From positions 1 to 39,837 of the forward strand of contig MNDE01000126.1 in assembly GCA_001914785.1 (NCBI GenBank): a DNA stretch of 39,837 nucleotides, written 5' to 3'. Of this stretch, positions 17,804 to 24,856 are shown one piece after another (the stretch's first letter is position 1; every line of letters begins with the position of its first letter). Made by a program: the position numbers and the translations under genes. The notes below the pieces were generated by a model. It was not told the origin of the DNA. It saw only the letters and a list, made by a program, of their open reading frames with translations, and did not search any database. Source of the stretch: Acidobacteria bacterium 13_2_20CM_57_17. Lineage in GTDB: Bacteria; Acidobacteriota; Terriglobia; Acidiferrales; UBA7541.

Positions 17804-18672
17804 AGGGCGGCGAGCTGGGCGACGGGGAGTTGCTCGGCGCGAGCGTCGGGGCGAAGTTCTAGCGCGGCAAGGGCTTCGCGCGTCCGGTCGGGCTTAGCGA
17901 GAGAGCGCAAGTTGTTGACGAGCGTTTTGCGTTTCTGCGAGAAACACAATTTCACAAAATCCAGGAAGCGAGAATCGGCATCGCGGGATGCGTGTGCCTG
18001 CTTGCCTGCGGCTAGGGGAGCGCTGGAGCCAAGAGAAAGCTTCGCGCGTTCACCGGGCAGGCGAAGCGTGACGAGGGCGGAAGTGACTTCCGGCGGCGGA
18101 TTGAAGGCATCGCGCGGAATTTCGAAGACGAATTCCGGACGCGTATAGAACTGGGTGAGGACGGAAAGATAGCCGTAATCGCGGGTGCCGGGCTGGGCGG
18201 CGAGGCGAAGGGCGACTTCGGTCTGAATGACGACGTGGATTTCATCGATGAGCCCGGCGAAGGTGAAGAGGTGATGAAGGATCGGCGACGTGATGTAGTA
18301 CGGAAGATTGCCGTAGACGCGGACGCGGCGGCCGCCCGCCATGGCGGCGATGTCCGTTTTGAGAATGTCGCCGGGGACAACGTTGAGATTTGGGAATTGT
18401 TTTGCGAGATGGCGGAGGCCCGGCAGGAACGCCGGATCGAGTTCGATGGCGTGGACTGGAGCGCCGGTGGCGAGAAGGCGCTGGGTCATTTCACCGTGCC
18501 CCGAACCAATTTCGATCCAGCAGTGCTGATCGTCCCGGGAAAGCGGGGCTTGACTTCGACCGTCGCCAGCGAGTGGCGCCAGCGAATGCGGCGAAACGCG
18601 AATGGCGCGCGCGATTTCTTCGCGCCAGTGGAGGTCGGCGAGAAAGTGTTGGCCGAGGCGTTGGCGTGCCAT
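17764..18672 (-). CDS. rsmA: 16S rRNA (adenine1518-N6/adenine1519-N6) dimethyltransferase
   Basis: A 302-residue protein (also called KsgA). It begins MARQRLGQHFLADLHWREEI, then shows SAM motif I 'WIEIGSGHGEMTQRLLATGA', the acidic 'VHAIELDPAFLPGLR', 'VVPGDILKTDI', the catalytic 'VYGNLPYYITSPILHHL', and 'RDAFNPPPEVTSALVTLRL'. The helical C-terminal domain has 'FLDFVKLCFSQKRKTLVNNL'. It dimethylates two adenines at the 3' end of 16S rRNA during small-subunit maturation. A short family-atypical insert (PHSLAPLAGDGRSQAPLSRD) precedes motif I. It is convergent with the GDPD gene, sharing 40 bases. Confidence 0.96.
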   Translation of the reverse strand: MARQRLGQHFLADLHWREEIARAIRVSPHSLAPLAGDGRSQAPLSRDDQHCWIEIGSGHGEMTQRLLATGAPVHAIELDPAFLPGLRHLAKQFPNLNVVPGDILKTDIAAMAGGRRVRVYGNLPYYITSPILHHLFTFAGLIDEIHVVIQTEVALRLAAQPGTRDYGYLSVLTQFYTRPEFVFEIPRDAFNPPPEVTSALVTLRLPGERAKLSLGSSAPLAAGKQAHASRDADSRFLDFVKLCFSQKRKTLVNNLRSLAKPDRTREALAALELRPDARAEQLPVAQLAALHSLLSALPDSAP

Positions 18673-19127
18673 GGGTGGAACAGTGTAGCAAGAGGCGCGG
18701 GGAACGCTGAGCGAGGGAACGAAGCAATCCCTCCCCCACCCGGCCTGTTTTTCATGAGTGTTGATTCTGAACGCAGATAAAGTCGTTTGTTTTGAACCAC
18801 TTTTGCAAGTGTTGATTCTATAGAGGGCTTACATTGCACCAAAATTGTGCAAACTGTGGCCTGGCCAAACGCGTGTTTATTCTAAAGGGGTTTAAAGTGT
18901 TTAAAATGAACACTTCCACAAGCGTTGATTCTAGAGATGTTGCGGAAGGGAGGCATACGTCTGCTGCCGGCGGAGTCAGAAGGATCGCATGGAGGGCAAG
19001 CCTCGGTACGAAAACCGGGATGCAAAGAGCGCACATGGGGCGAAGGGCACTTCCTACGGTGGGCGGACTGAGGGAGCATGCCGGACCTACTAAACCATTA
19101 TAGCATATTGGTAACGTATGTCAAGGA
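18673..19127. other. Repeat-rich intergenic region without a gene
   Basis: This 455-base gap has no convincing ORF. It holds four GTGTTGATTCTA-like repeats (separate entry) and several inverted repeats: TTGCAC-N7-GTGCAA at 18834-18852, AAGTGTT-N7-AACACTT at 18895-18915, and CTAAACCA (19090-19097) paired with TGGTTTAG (19138-19145), the last overlapping the end of the next gene. The part nearest that gene is clearly more A+T-rich than the surroundings. No terminator with a T-run was found. Confidence 0.55.
18758..18933 (+). repeat. Four degenerate copies of GTGTTGATTCTA
   Basis: Copies lie at 18758-18768 (GTGTTGATTCT), 18809-18820 (GTGTTGATTCTA), 18873-18884 (GTGTTTATTCTA) and 18922-18933 (GCGTTGATTCTA). 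All have the same orientation, with spacings of about 51, 64 and 49 bases. The segments between the copies are not repeated, so this is not a simple tandem array. Confidence 0.6.
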
Positions 19128-19697
19128 TTACTTTAAGTGGTTTAGTTGCTGAGGGATAGCCAGTATGCGATTGACCTCACCGGAGACGAACTCCACGAAC
19201 TGCTTCGCGTCCTCTTCCAACTGGGGTGCCGTCGAGCCGGCATTCCTCAGTCGATTCTCTTTAGCAGCGTGAATGACCGCCCGCCACACGGGCGGGACGG
19301 TTCCCATCGCCCAGCCGTAGGCTTCGTCTTTGGACGCCAGAGCCCTATGATGACGGGTGAGCCTTCCAGTGTGGTGGTAGAAGCCGCAACAACGCGACGC
19401 CTTGTCGAGAAATTCGCGGTCGATGACGAAGCGCATGTCGATTCGCTTGACCCAGTGGTTCTGCTCCGCTTTCGTTTTGAACCAGCCATCCAGTTCTGAA
19501 AATTCACGGTCGTCGAGGTCTCGCCGAGTGACGCCCACGCAATCGACATTGCTGCAGATCTCATCGAATGCGTCGTAGGTCAACGAGCCCCACACGTAGA
19601 TGCCAACGAGATTGCCATGCAGAATCGCGGGGAAATCGGTGGCCATCGCTTCCAGAAGGCTGGAGAGATCCTTGGGGATATTCTTCGGTAGGCTCAT
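19128..19697 (-). CDS. Nucleotidyltransferase-fold protein (AadA-like) with altered active site
   Basis: A 189-residue protein. The segment 'LVGIYVWGSLTYDAFDE', followed by ICSNVDCVGVTRRDLDD, matches the GS-x(n)-D-x-D nucleotidyltransferase core seen in aminoglycoside adenylyltransferases and related proteins. The Gly-Ser is intact (residues 37-38), but the first acidic metal ligand of the expected S-D-I-D pattern is Asn50, with Asp52 kept. The C-terminal half is helical (EEDAKQFVEFVSGEVNRIL). There is no sign of a partner antitoxin or resistance cassette. It may be an inactive or altered-specificity member. Start ATG lacks a clear Shine-Dalgarno. Neighbouring repeats suggest a variable locus. 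Confidence 0.7.
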   Translation of the reverse strand: MSLPKNIPKDLSSLLEAMATDFPAILHGNLVGIYVWGSLTYDAFDEICSNVDCVGVTRRDLDDREFSELDGWFKTKAEQNHWVKRIDMRFVIDREFLDKASRCCGFYHHTGRLTRHHRALASKDEAYGWAMGTVPPVWRAVIHAAKENRLRNAGSTAPQLEEDAKQFVEFVSGEVNRILAIPQQLNHLK

Positions 19698-19843
19698 TTT
19701 TTCAAGTAAGGATATCAGCTATGGTTCGTATAAAGAATCTTCGCACGAACAGCACGAGGGGATGCGACCAAGCTACGACTGATGCTCCGGCTGCTGCCCG
19801 GAATCTCCGATATCGTGCCCCTGCGAAGGATTGGGGAAAAGGC

Positions 19844-19865
19844 GGACAGCCAGGAATGGCTGTCC
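19844..19865. repeat. Perfect hairpin repeat with GNRA-type loop
   Basis: GGACAGCCA (19844-19852) and TGGCTGTCC (19857-19865) are perfect complements around GGAA, a GNRA tetraloop. No T-run follows, so it is not an intrinsic terminator. From memory, similar sequences recur between genes in Acidobacteria; I cannot verify that here. Confidence 0.65.
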
Positions 19866-19997
19866 CACCCGCCACGGAACGACTTCATTCATGGCTTGCT
19901 CACCGTGAGCGAGGAGCGTTTTTCCGCGAGACGGGGGTAAGAAACTACAACTAGAAATCAGAAGTTAGAAACGGAAATTGGAGAAGCGTAGGGGGAA

Positions 19998-20026
19998 AGA
20001 TGCCGCCCTAAAGGGACGGCGCTACG
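19998..20026 (+). repeat. Hairpin repeat, copy 1 (GCCGCCC-TAAA-GGGACGGC type)
   Basis: This 29-base element matches 20414-20442 at 26 of 29 positions. It folds as GCCG-CCC / GGG-A-CGGC with a TAAA loop and a bulged A. It ends in GCTACG, as does copy 2. Confidence 0.7.
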
Positions 20027-20059
20027 TGGTGGAGGAGGAGAAAGAGAAACGGGGCGGCG

Positions 20060-20314
20060 TCAGACTGGTTCGTAGTCACCCGGGGTTAGCGACCAGATTT
20101 GGTAGTCGCGGCCCAACATTCCCGCGGGGTCGGCGCCATAACGGTAGTCACGAACATGAACTACCCACTCGCCGGGATGAATACAGCTTGGCGCGACGGA
20201 ATCGACCTCAAAGATCATCCAGGAACTTCCCTGAGGAACACGCCCAGTACCCCACTCGGCGAGTTGCACGAATTCGGGCTTGGCTGGGAAATGCGCGCCC
20301 ATCGATGAGGACAT
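20060..20314 (-). CDS. Small hypothetical protein
   Basis: An 84-residue protein from ATG at 20314; the track's longer version from 20407 adds sequence covering part of the intergenic repeat side and is less likely. The composition looks protein-like: PAKPEFVQLAEWGTGRVPQG, then 'SSWMIFEVDSVAPSCIHPGE', then 'WVVHVRDYRYGADPAGMLGR' and DYQIWSLTPGDYEPV. It is beta-rich and aromatic, with no signal peptide or membrane segment. I do not recognise a family. No Shine-Dalgarno is evident. The gene is bracketed by two copies of the covarying hairpin repeat, which may mean insertion or merely a repeat-rich neighbourhood. Confidence 0.45.
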   Translation of the reverse strand: MSSSMGAHFPAKPEFVQLAEWGTGRVPQGSSWMIFEVDSVAPSCIHPGEWVVHVRDYRYGADPAGMLGRDYQIWSLTPGDYEPV

Positions 20315-20413
20315 TCTAAGAGTGAATTTTGAGGGATGCAATTTAGAGTGCCCAATTTGGCATCGGGGAATTGCAGGCGGAAAAAGCACGTGGGCGGAGA
20401 AGGGCAAACGGCA

Positions 20414-20442
20414 AGATGGCGCCCTGAAGGGACGCCGCTACG
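20414..20442 (+). repeat. Hairpin repeat, copy 2 (GGCGCCC-TGAA-GGGACGCC type)
   Basis: Same orientation as copy 1. Two of the three differences (C to G in the left arm, G to C in the right arm) are compensatory, so the stem stays paired; the third is in the loop (TAAA versus TGAA). Confidence 0.7.
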
Positions 20443-20528
20443 AAGTGCTCCGAATCTTGACGCCCACACAGCGCTCCGATAGCGTAAAATGGCTGTGTTG
20501 TTCCCTGTAAGCCGTTGGTGAACGCACT

Positions 20529-22178
20529 GTGAGAATCTTGTTTGTGGCATCGGAGGGGCTGCCGTTTTCGAAGACGGGCGGCCTGGCGGACGTGGTGGAA
20601 GCGCTGCCGAAGGCGCTGGTGGCGCAGGGCCACGAAGTGGCGGCGGTGTTGCCGCGATACCGCGGAACGAAAGCGACGGCAGTGGTGATGCCAAGCCTGA
20701 CAATTCCGATGGGCGGAGCGCGGCTGCGTTTTCCGGCGATTGCGGATGGCGCGGCGCTGAACGGCGTGCGGTATTTTTTTGTGGAAGATGCGGCGTACTT
20801 TGACCGCGATGGATTGTATGGCGGGAGCACCGGGGATTATCCGGACAATCCGGAGCGGTATGCGGAGTTCTGCCGCGCGGCGATTGAGATCGCAAAGCAC
20901 ATCTGGCCGACGGACGTGTTTCATTGCCACGACTGGCAATCGGCGCTGGTGCCGGTGCTGCTGCGGACTTCCTACAGCGACGATCCGCTGGTGAAAGACA
21001 TTCCCGTCGTTTTCTCGATTCACAACATGGGGTATCACGGGCAGTTCACGAGGGATGTTCTGGAGCGTGTGGGACTGCCGCCGGCGCTATTTCATCCGAC
21101 GGGGATTGAGTTTTTCGGGAGCGTGAACCTGTTGAAGGGTGGATTGGTTTTTTCGGATTATTTGACGACAGTGAGCAGGAAATACGCCGAAGAAATTCAG
21201 ACACGGGAATATGGGCATGGATTGGACGGAGTGGCAAAGAGCCGCGCGGACCGGCTAGTGGGAATTTTGAACGGCGTGGATTACGGGGCGTGGAATCCGG
21301 AGACGGACAAGCTGATCGCAGCGAACTATTCTGCGAAGGATTTGGGCGGGAAGCAGGTGTGCAAAGCGAACCTGCTGGAAGTGTTTGGATTGCCACCGGA
21401 ACACCTGAGCCGGCCGGTGATTGGAATCGTGTCGCGCTTCGCGGATCAAAAGGGATTCGATTTGATCGCAGAGAAAGCGCACGAATTGATGCGCGAAGAT
21501 TTGATGTTGGCGGTGCTGGGAAGCGGCGACCGCAAATACGAAAATCTGTTCCGGGCGCTGGCCGCGGCGTATCCAGGGCGCGTGGGCGTGAAGATCGCGT
21601 ACGACAACACGCTGGCACATAAAGTCGAAGCCGGCGCCGACATGTTCCTGATGCCTTCGCGCTACGAACCTTCGGGGTTGAATCAGATGTACAGCCTGAA
21701 GTATGGTACGGTGCCGATTGTGAGAGCCACCGGCGGGCTGGACGACAGCATCGAGCCGTTCGACGTGGAGCATGGGACAGGAACCGGGTTCAAGTTCAAG
21801 GAGTACACTGGCGAGGCGCTGTTGTTCGCGGTGCGGCAGGCGCTGCATCACTACATGGATGAGAGAATCTGGAAGCGCATCCAGTTGAACGGGATGGCGA
21901 AGGATTTTTCTTGGAAGACGCCTGCGGCGGAGTATGCGAAGCTGTACGAGGCCGCGCGAGTCGCACGGGGACTTTCGGCGGCGGTGAAAAGTTCAGGAAA
22001 GGCGGCTCGGAGCAAGGGGCAACCCACGCAGCAGCCCACGAAAGAACCGGAGCAAGCCCCTCAAAGCTCGGCGCAAGCCGAGCGCAAGCCGGAGCAGACG
22101 GCGCAAGCTACGGAACAAACGCCCAAGAAGTCAGGGCAAGGCGCAAGAAACCAAAAGCGTGCTGGAACATCTAATTGA
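20529..22178 (+). CDS. glgA: Glycogen synthase (ADP-glucose type, GT5)
   Basis: A 549-residue protein starting at GTG. The ADP-glucose-binding 'ASEGLPFSKTGGLADVVEAL' motif (Lys15 in KTGGL) opens the N-terminal Rossmann domain. Then come 'FHCHDWQSALVPVLLRT', 'VFSIHNMGYHGQF', 'TVSRKYAEEIQT' and 'GILNGVDYGAWNPETD'. The C-terminal GT-B half contains 'IGIVSRFADQKGFDLI' and 'MPSRYEPSGLNQMYSLKYGT'. It extends alpha-1,4-glucan chains for glycogen storage. The enzyme proper ends near residue 485; the last 60 or so residues are a low-complexity Gln/Lys/Glu/Pro/Ala tail. The thioredoxin gene starts 66 bases downstream. Confidence 0.95.
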   Translation: MRILFVASEGLPFSKTGGLADVVEALPKALVAQGHEVAAVLPRYRGTKATAVVMPSLTIPMGGARLRFPAIADGAALNGVRYFFVEDAAYFDRDGLYGGSTGDYPDNPERYAEFCRAAIEIAKHIWPTDVFHCHDWQSALVPVLLRTSYSDDPLVKDIPVVFSIHNMGYHGQFTRDVLERVGLPPALFHPTGIEFFGSVNLLKGGLVFSDYLTTVSRKYAEEIQTREYGHGLDGVAKSRADRLVGILNGVDYGAWNPETDKLIAANYSAKDLGGKQVCKANLLEVFGLPPEHLSRPVIGIVSRFADQKGFDLIAEKAHELMREDLMLAVLGSGDRKYENLFRALAAAYPGRVGVKIAYDNTLAHKVEAGADMFLMPSRYEPSGLNQMYSLKYGTVPIVRATGGLDDSIEPFDVEHGTGTGFKFKEYTGEALLFAVRQALHHYMDERIWKRIQLNGMAKDFSWKTPAAEYAKLYEAARVARGLSAAVKSSGKAARSKGQPTQQPTKEPEQAPQSSAQAERKPEQTAQATEQTPKKSGQGARNQKRAGTSN

Positions 22179-22244
22179 AATGGACTGAGGAGAAGGAGAT
22201 GCGGCGGCCCGCATGCGGCGGGCAAGCTGCTGAGGACAAAGAAC

Positions 22245-22583
22245 ATGGCGGATAATACAATTCAGACAGCAGATGACAAGAATTTCGAAGCTGAGGTGCT
22301 GACGGCCAGCAATGCGCAGCCGGTGATGGTGGATTTCTGGGCAGAATGGTGCCGCCCATGCCACATGCTCGCGCCGACGGTGGCGGAGATAGCGCACGAT
22401 TATGCGGGGAAGCTGAAAGTGATGAAATTGAACGTCGATGAAGCGATGAATTCGGCGGGCCGATATCGTGTGCAGGGAATCCCGACACTGTTGCTGTTCA
22501 AGAACGGACAAGTCGTCGAGCAGATCGTGGGAGCGGTGCCTAAAGAGCAGATCACCAAGGCTCTGGAACGGCACATCGGATAA
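22245..22583 (+). CDS. trxA: Thioredoxin with WCRPC active site
   Basis: A 112-residue single-domain thioredoxin. It has 'PVMVDFWAEWCRPCHMLAPT' with the redox pair Cys36/Cys39, then 'GKLKVMKLNVDEAMNSAGRY', 'VQGIPTLLLFKNGQVVEQIV' (cis-Pro loop GIPT) and 'GAVPKEQITKAL'. The usual WCGPC is WCRPC here, with His in place of the following Lys. Such changes in the two inner residues tune redox potential and partner choice in this family. No signal peptide, so cytoplasmic. An intrinsic terminator lies 22 bases after the stop, so it closes its transcription unit, possibly with glgA. Confidence 0.94.
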   Translation: MADNTIQTADDKNFEAEVLTASNAQPVMVDFWAEWCRPCHMLAPTVAEIAHDYAGKLKVMKLNVDEAMNSAGRYRVQGIPTLLLFKNGQVVEQIVGAVPKEQITKALERHIG

Positions 22584-22605
22584 TTTGAGGGCGAAGTTAC
22601 CGAGG

Positions 22606-22640
22606 CGCGTCGCGCGGAAAGGTGCGGCGCGTTTTTTTTT
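22606..22640 (+). terminator. Rho-independent terminator after trxA
   Basis: CGCGTCGCG (22606-22614) pairs with TGCGGCGCG (22623-22631) with two G-U wobbles and an 8-base loop, followed by nine T residues. Position 22 bases after the trxA stop and orientation both fit. Confidence 0.88.
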
Positions 22641-22687
22641 GTTTGGATTCGCGTACCGCTGCGGGTGTTAGCTCTGACATAAAAACC

Positions 22688-23272
22688 ATGGCGACAAGCA
22701 AACCAATCGCGCAACTGCGTTGTACCTGGGCGGCGAATGAGCTGAACATCCCGTACCACGATGAAGAGTGGGGCGTGCCCGTTCACGACGAGAAGAAGTG
22801 GTTTGAGTTTCTGATTTTGGAGGGCGCGCAGGCGGGGCTGAGCTGGGACACGATTTTGAAGAAACGCGCGCGGTATCGCGAAGTGTTTGACGGATTCGAT
22901 CCCGCGAAAGTGGCACGCTACGACAAAAAGAAAGTGCGCGACCTGCTCCGCGACGCGGGAATCATCCGCAACCGGCTGAAGGTCGACGCGGCGATTACGA
23001 ACGCGCGGGCGTTCCTGGAAGTGCAGAAAGAATTCGGTACATTTGATGTGTATGTGTGGCGCTTCGTCGGCGGCCAGCCCAAACAAAACGCGTGGAAAAG
23101 CCACAGCGGCCTCCCTGCAAAAACGGCGGAATCGGACGCGCTTAGCAAAGACTTACAGAAACGGGGATTCCGGTTTGTCGGATCGACCATTTGCTACGCA
23201 CTCATGCAAGCGACGGGCATGGTGAACGACCACCTGGTGAGTTGCTTCCGATATCGAGAATTGTCGAAATAG
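22688..23272 (+). CDS. tag: DNA-3-methyladenine glycosylase I
   Basis: A 194-residue protein from ATG at 22688; the track's extra N-terminus from 22622 would begin in the terminator T-run and is rejected. The Tag family signature is clear: 'RCTWAANELNIPYHDEEWGV' near the N-terminus (Zn-ligand Cys, catalytic region), 'FEFLILEGAQAGLSWDTIL', 'YREVFDGFDPAKVARYDKKK', 'IIRNRLKVDAAITNARAFL', and 'GFRFVGSTICYALMQATGMV' then NDHLVSCFRY (Zn-binding His and Cys). It excises 3-methyladenine from DNA. With the AAG-type glycosylase at the left edge, the genome has two unrelated enzymes for this lesion. Confidence 0.95.
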   Translation: MATSKPIAQLRCTWAANELNIPYHDEEWGVPVHDEKKWFEFLILEGAQAGLSWDTILKKRARYREVFDGFDPAKVARYDKKKVRDLLRDAGIIRNRLKVDAAITNARAFLEVQKEFGTFDVYVWRFVGGQPKQNAWKSHSGLPAKTAESDALSKDLQKRGFRFVGSTICYALMQATGMVNDHLVSCFRYRELSK

Positions 23273-23452
23273 GAGTCGGGGCACGCCTGCTTGCGTTGAA
23301 GGCGAGGCGAGCGTACGATTCTAAATTGTTGTTTCCCGCGAATTCCCGCCAGTAAATTTTCCTCTCAGGAAGTGACGGAGAGGGAAGGGTGCGGCCTCGA
23401 CCCATAGGGCAGGGCCCTGATGAGTCAAAGGGTGTGAAGAGAAAGGCGAAGA

Positions 23453-24751
23453 ATGAAATCCGTCGTGGTGGTGGGCGCGCAGTGGGGCGATGAAGGAAAA
23501 GGCAAAGTCGTCGACTATCTTTCCGGCTCGTTCGATTACATTGCCCGAGTAGCGGGCGGGCACAATGCCGGGCACACCGTCATCATCGGAAAAGACCGCT
23601 ACGTGCTGCAACTGATCCCGTGCGGAATTCTTCGCCCCAAACAACATGCGGTGATTGGCACTGGCGTGGTCGTCGATCCGGCCGCACTCGTTGCGGAGAT
23701 TGAAACGCTGTGCAAGGCGGGAGTCAACGTGGACAGCCGCCTGCATGTCAGCAATCGCGCGCACCTGATTTTTCCATATCACCGGGAGCTGGATAAAGCG
23801 GCGGAAGGCGCGCGCGGCGCAAATAAGATTGGCACGACTTCTCGGGGAATTGGCCCGGCCTATGAAGATAAGATGGCGCGGCGTGGGCTGCGGATGTGCG
23901 ACCTGTTGGAGCCCGAGTTGTTTCGAAAGAAGGCAGCGCACGTGGTGGCGGAGAAGAACTGTCTGGCGAAAGGCGCGTATGGAGCGGACATTGATTTTTC
24001 GCATGAAGTGGAAGAAACGCTGAAACTGGGCGAAAAGATCCGTGGATACATTTGCGATACGGCGGAATTGTTGAACCGCGCTTTGGACGAAGGGAAATCC
24101 GTGCTGTTCGAAGGCGCGCAGGGAACCATGCTGGATATCGACCATGGAACATATCCGTTCGTGACCTCCTCGAGCGCGACTTCAGGAGGAGCAGCGACGG
24201 GCGTGGGCGTGCCGCCGACGAAAATCAAGCACGTGCTCGGAATTTCGAAAGCCTACACGACGAGAGTAGGTGGCGGACCGTTTCCGACGGAAATGCCCGA
24301 CCTTGACGCGAAAGAAGTGCGCGAACGCGGAAAAGAATTTGGCGCGGTGACGGGGCGACCGCGGCGCTGCGGCTGGCTGGATTTGCAGGTGCTACGCTAC
24401 GCGAAAATGATCAATGGAATTGATTCGCTCGTAATTACCAAGCTGGACGTTTTTGACACACAGAAAGATATTCAGGTGTGTGTCGGATACAAGTACAAGG
24501 GAACGCAGCTGAAAGAAATGCCGGCGCTTGCAGAAGAATACGAGCAAGTCACGCCGGAATACAAGACGCTCGCTGGATGGAATGAAACCACGTACGGCGT
24601 GAAGGATGGAGAGAAACTCCCGAAAGCGGCGATCAACTATCTTAAGTTTATTTCCGATTTTCTGCAGGTGGAGATTGGGATGATTTCGACGGGACCGGAA
24701 CGCGACGCGACGATCGTGCCGGCGGGGACGCTGCTGTCGCGCTGGCTGTAG
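23453..24751 (+). CDS. purA: Adenylosuccinate synthetase
   Basis: A 432-residue protein of standard PurA length; it joins IMP and aspartate using GTP in AMP synthesis. The GTP-binding signature 'VVGAQWGDEGKGKVVDYL' is at the N-terminus, with 'GGHNAGHTVI' after it. Also present are 'IGTTSRGIGPAYEDKMARRG', 'LFEGAQGTMLDIDHGTYPFV', 'TRVGGGPFPTEM', the 'TGRPRRCGWLDL' loop and 'SLVITKLDVFD'. It is preceded by a 180-base gap without a recognised riboswitch. It stands alone; moeA begins about 100 bases downstream with a repeat between. Confidence 0.97.
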   Translation: MKSVVVVGAQWGDEGKGKVVDYLSGSFDYIARVAGGHNAGHTVIIGKDRYVLQLIPCGILRPKQHAVIGTGVVVDPAALVAEIETLCKAGVNVDSRLHVSNRAHLIFPYHRELDKAAEGARGANKIGTTSRGIGPAYEDKMARRGLRMCDLLEPELFRKKAAHVVAEKNCLAKGAYGADIDFSHEVEETLKLGEKIRGYICDTAELLNRALDEGKSVLFEGAQGTMLDIDHGTYPFVTSSSATSGGAATGVGVPPTKIKHVLGISKAYTTRVGGGPFPTEMPDLDAKEVRERGKEFGAVTGRPRRCGWLDLQVLRYAKMINGIDSLVITKLDVFDTQKDIQVCVGYKYKGTQLKEMPALAEEYEQVTPEYKTLAGWNETTYGVKDGEKLPKAAINYLKFISDFLQVEIGMISTGPERDATIVPAGTLLSRWL

Positions 24752-24762
24752 GAAGAAATTGG

Positions 24763-24786
24763 ACACAGAGGCACAGAGCCACTGAG
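24763..24786 (+). repeat. ACACAGAGGCACAGAG-type intergenic repeat
   Basis: Three imperfect units of about eight bases (ACACAGAG, GCACAGAG, CCACTGAG) lie between purA and moeA. A similar string (CCACAGAG, then GAGCTCAGAG) occurs at about 1201-1225. Such strings are common intergenic repeats in several bacterial genomes; function unknown. Confidence 0.5.
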
Positions 24787-24856
24787 TTTGGGGACGACAC
24801 AGAGTCGAGTCAGGCAAACCACGAGTTATCGCGAATTAGCTCAACAGAAAACCAGA

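Larger units (their letters stand above)
19698..20059. other. Intergenic region with palindromic repeats
   Basis: No gene is recognised in these 362 bases; ORF 19568-19954 is an Arg/Ser-rich shadow. It contains a perfect hairpin with a GGAA loop (19844-19865), a near-perfect palindrome GCTCAC-C-GTGAGC (19898-19910), a short run of degenerate AGAAA-type repeats (about 19948-19975), and the first of two covarying hairpin repeats (19998-20026). Confidence 0.5.

Noticed and set aside
19568-19954. 128-residue plus-strand ORF
   Set aside because: Arg/Ser/Gly-rich shadow of the nucleotidyltransferase gene and repeats, with no protein-like pattern.
23410-23452. CTGATGAG-like string before purA resembling a hammerhead ribozyme core
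   Set aside because: The required CGAAA partner segment and paired stem II are absent, so the match is chance.
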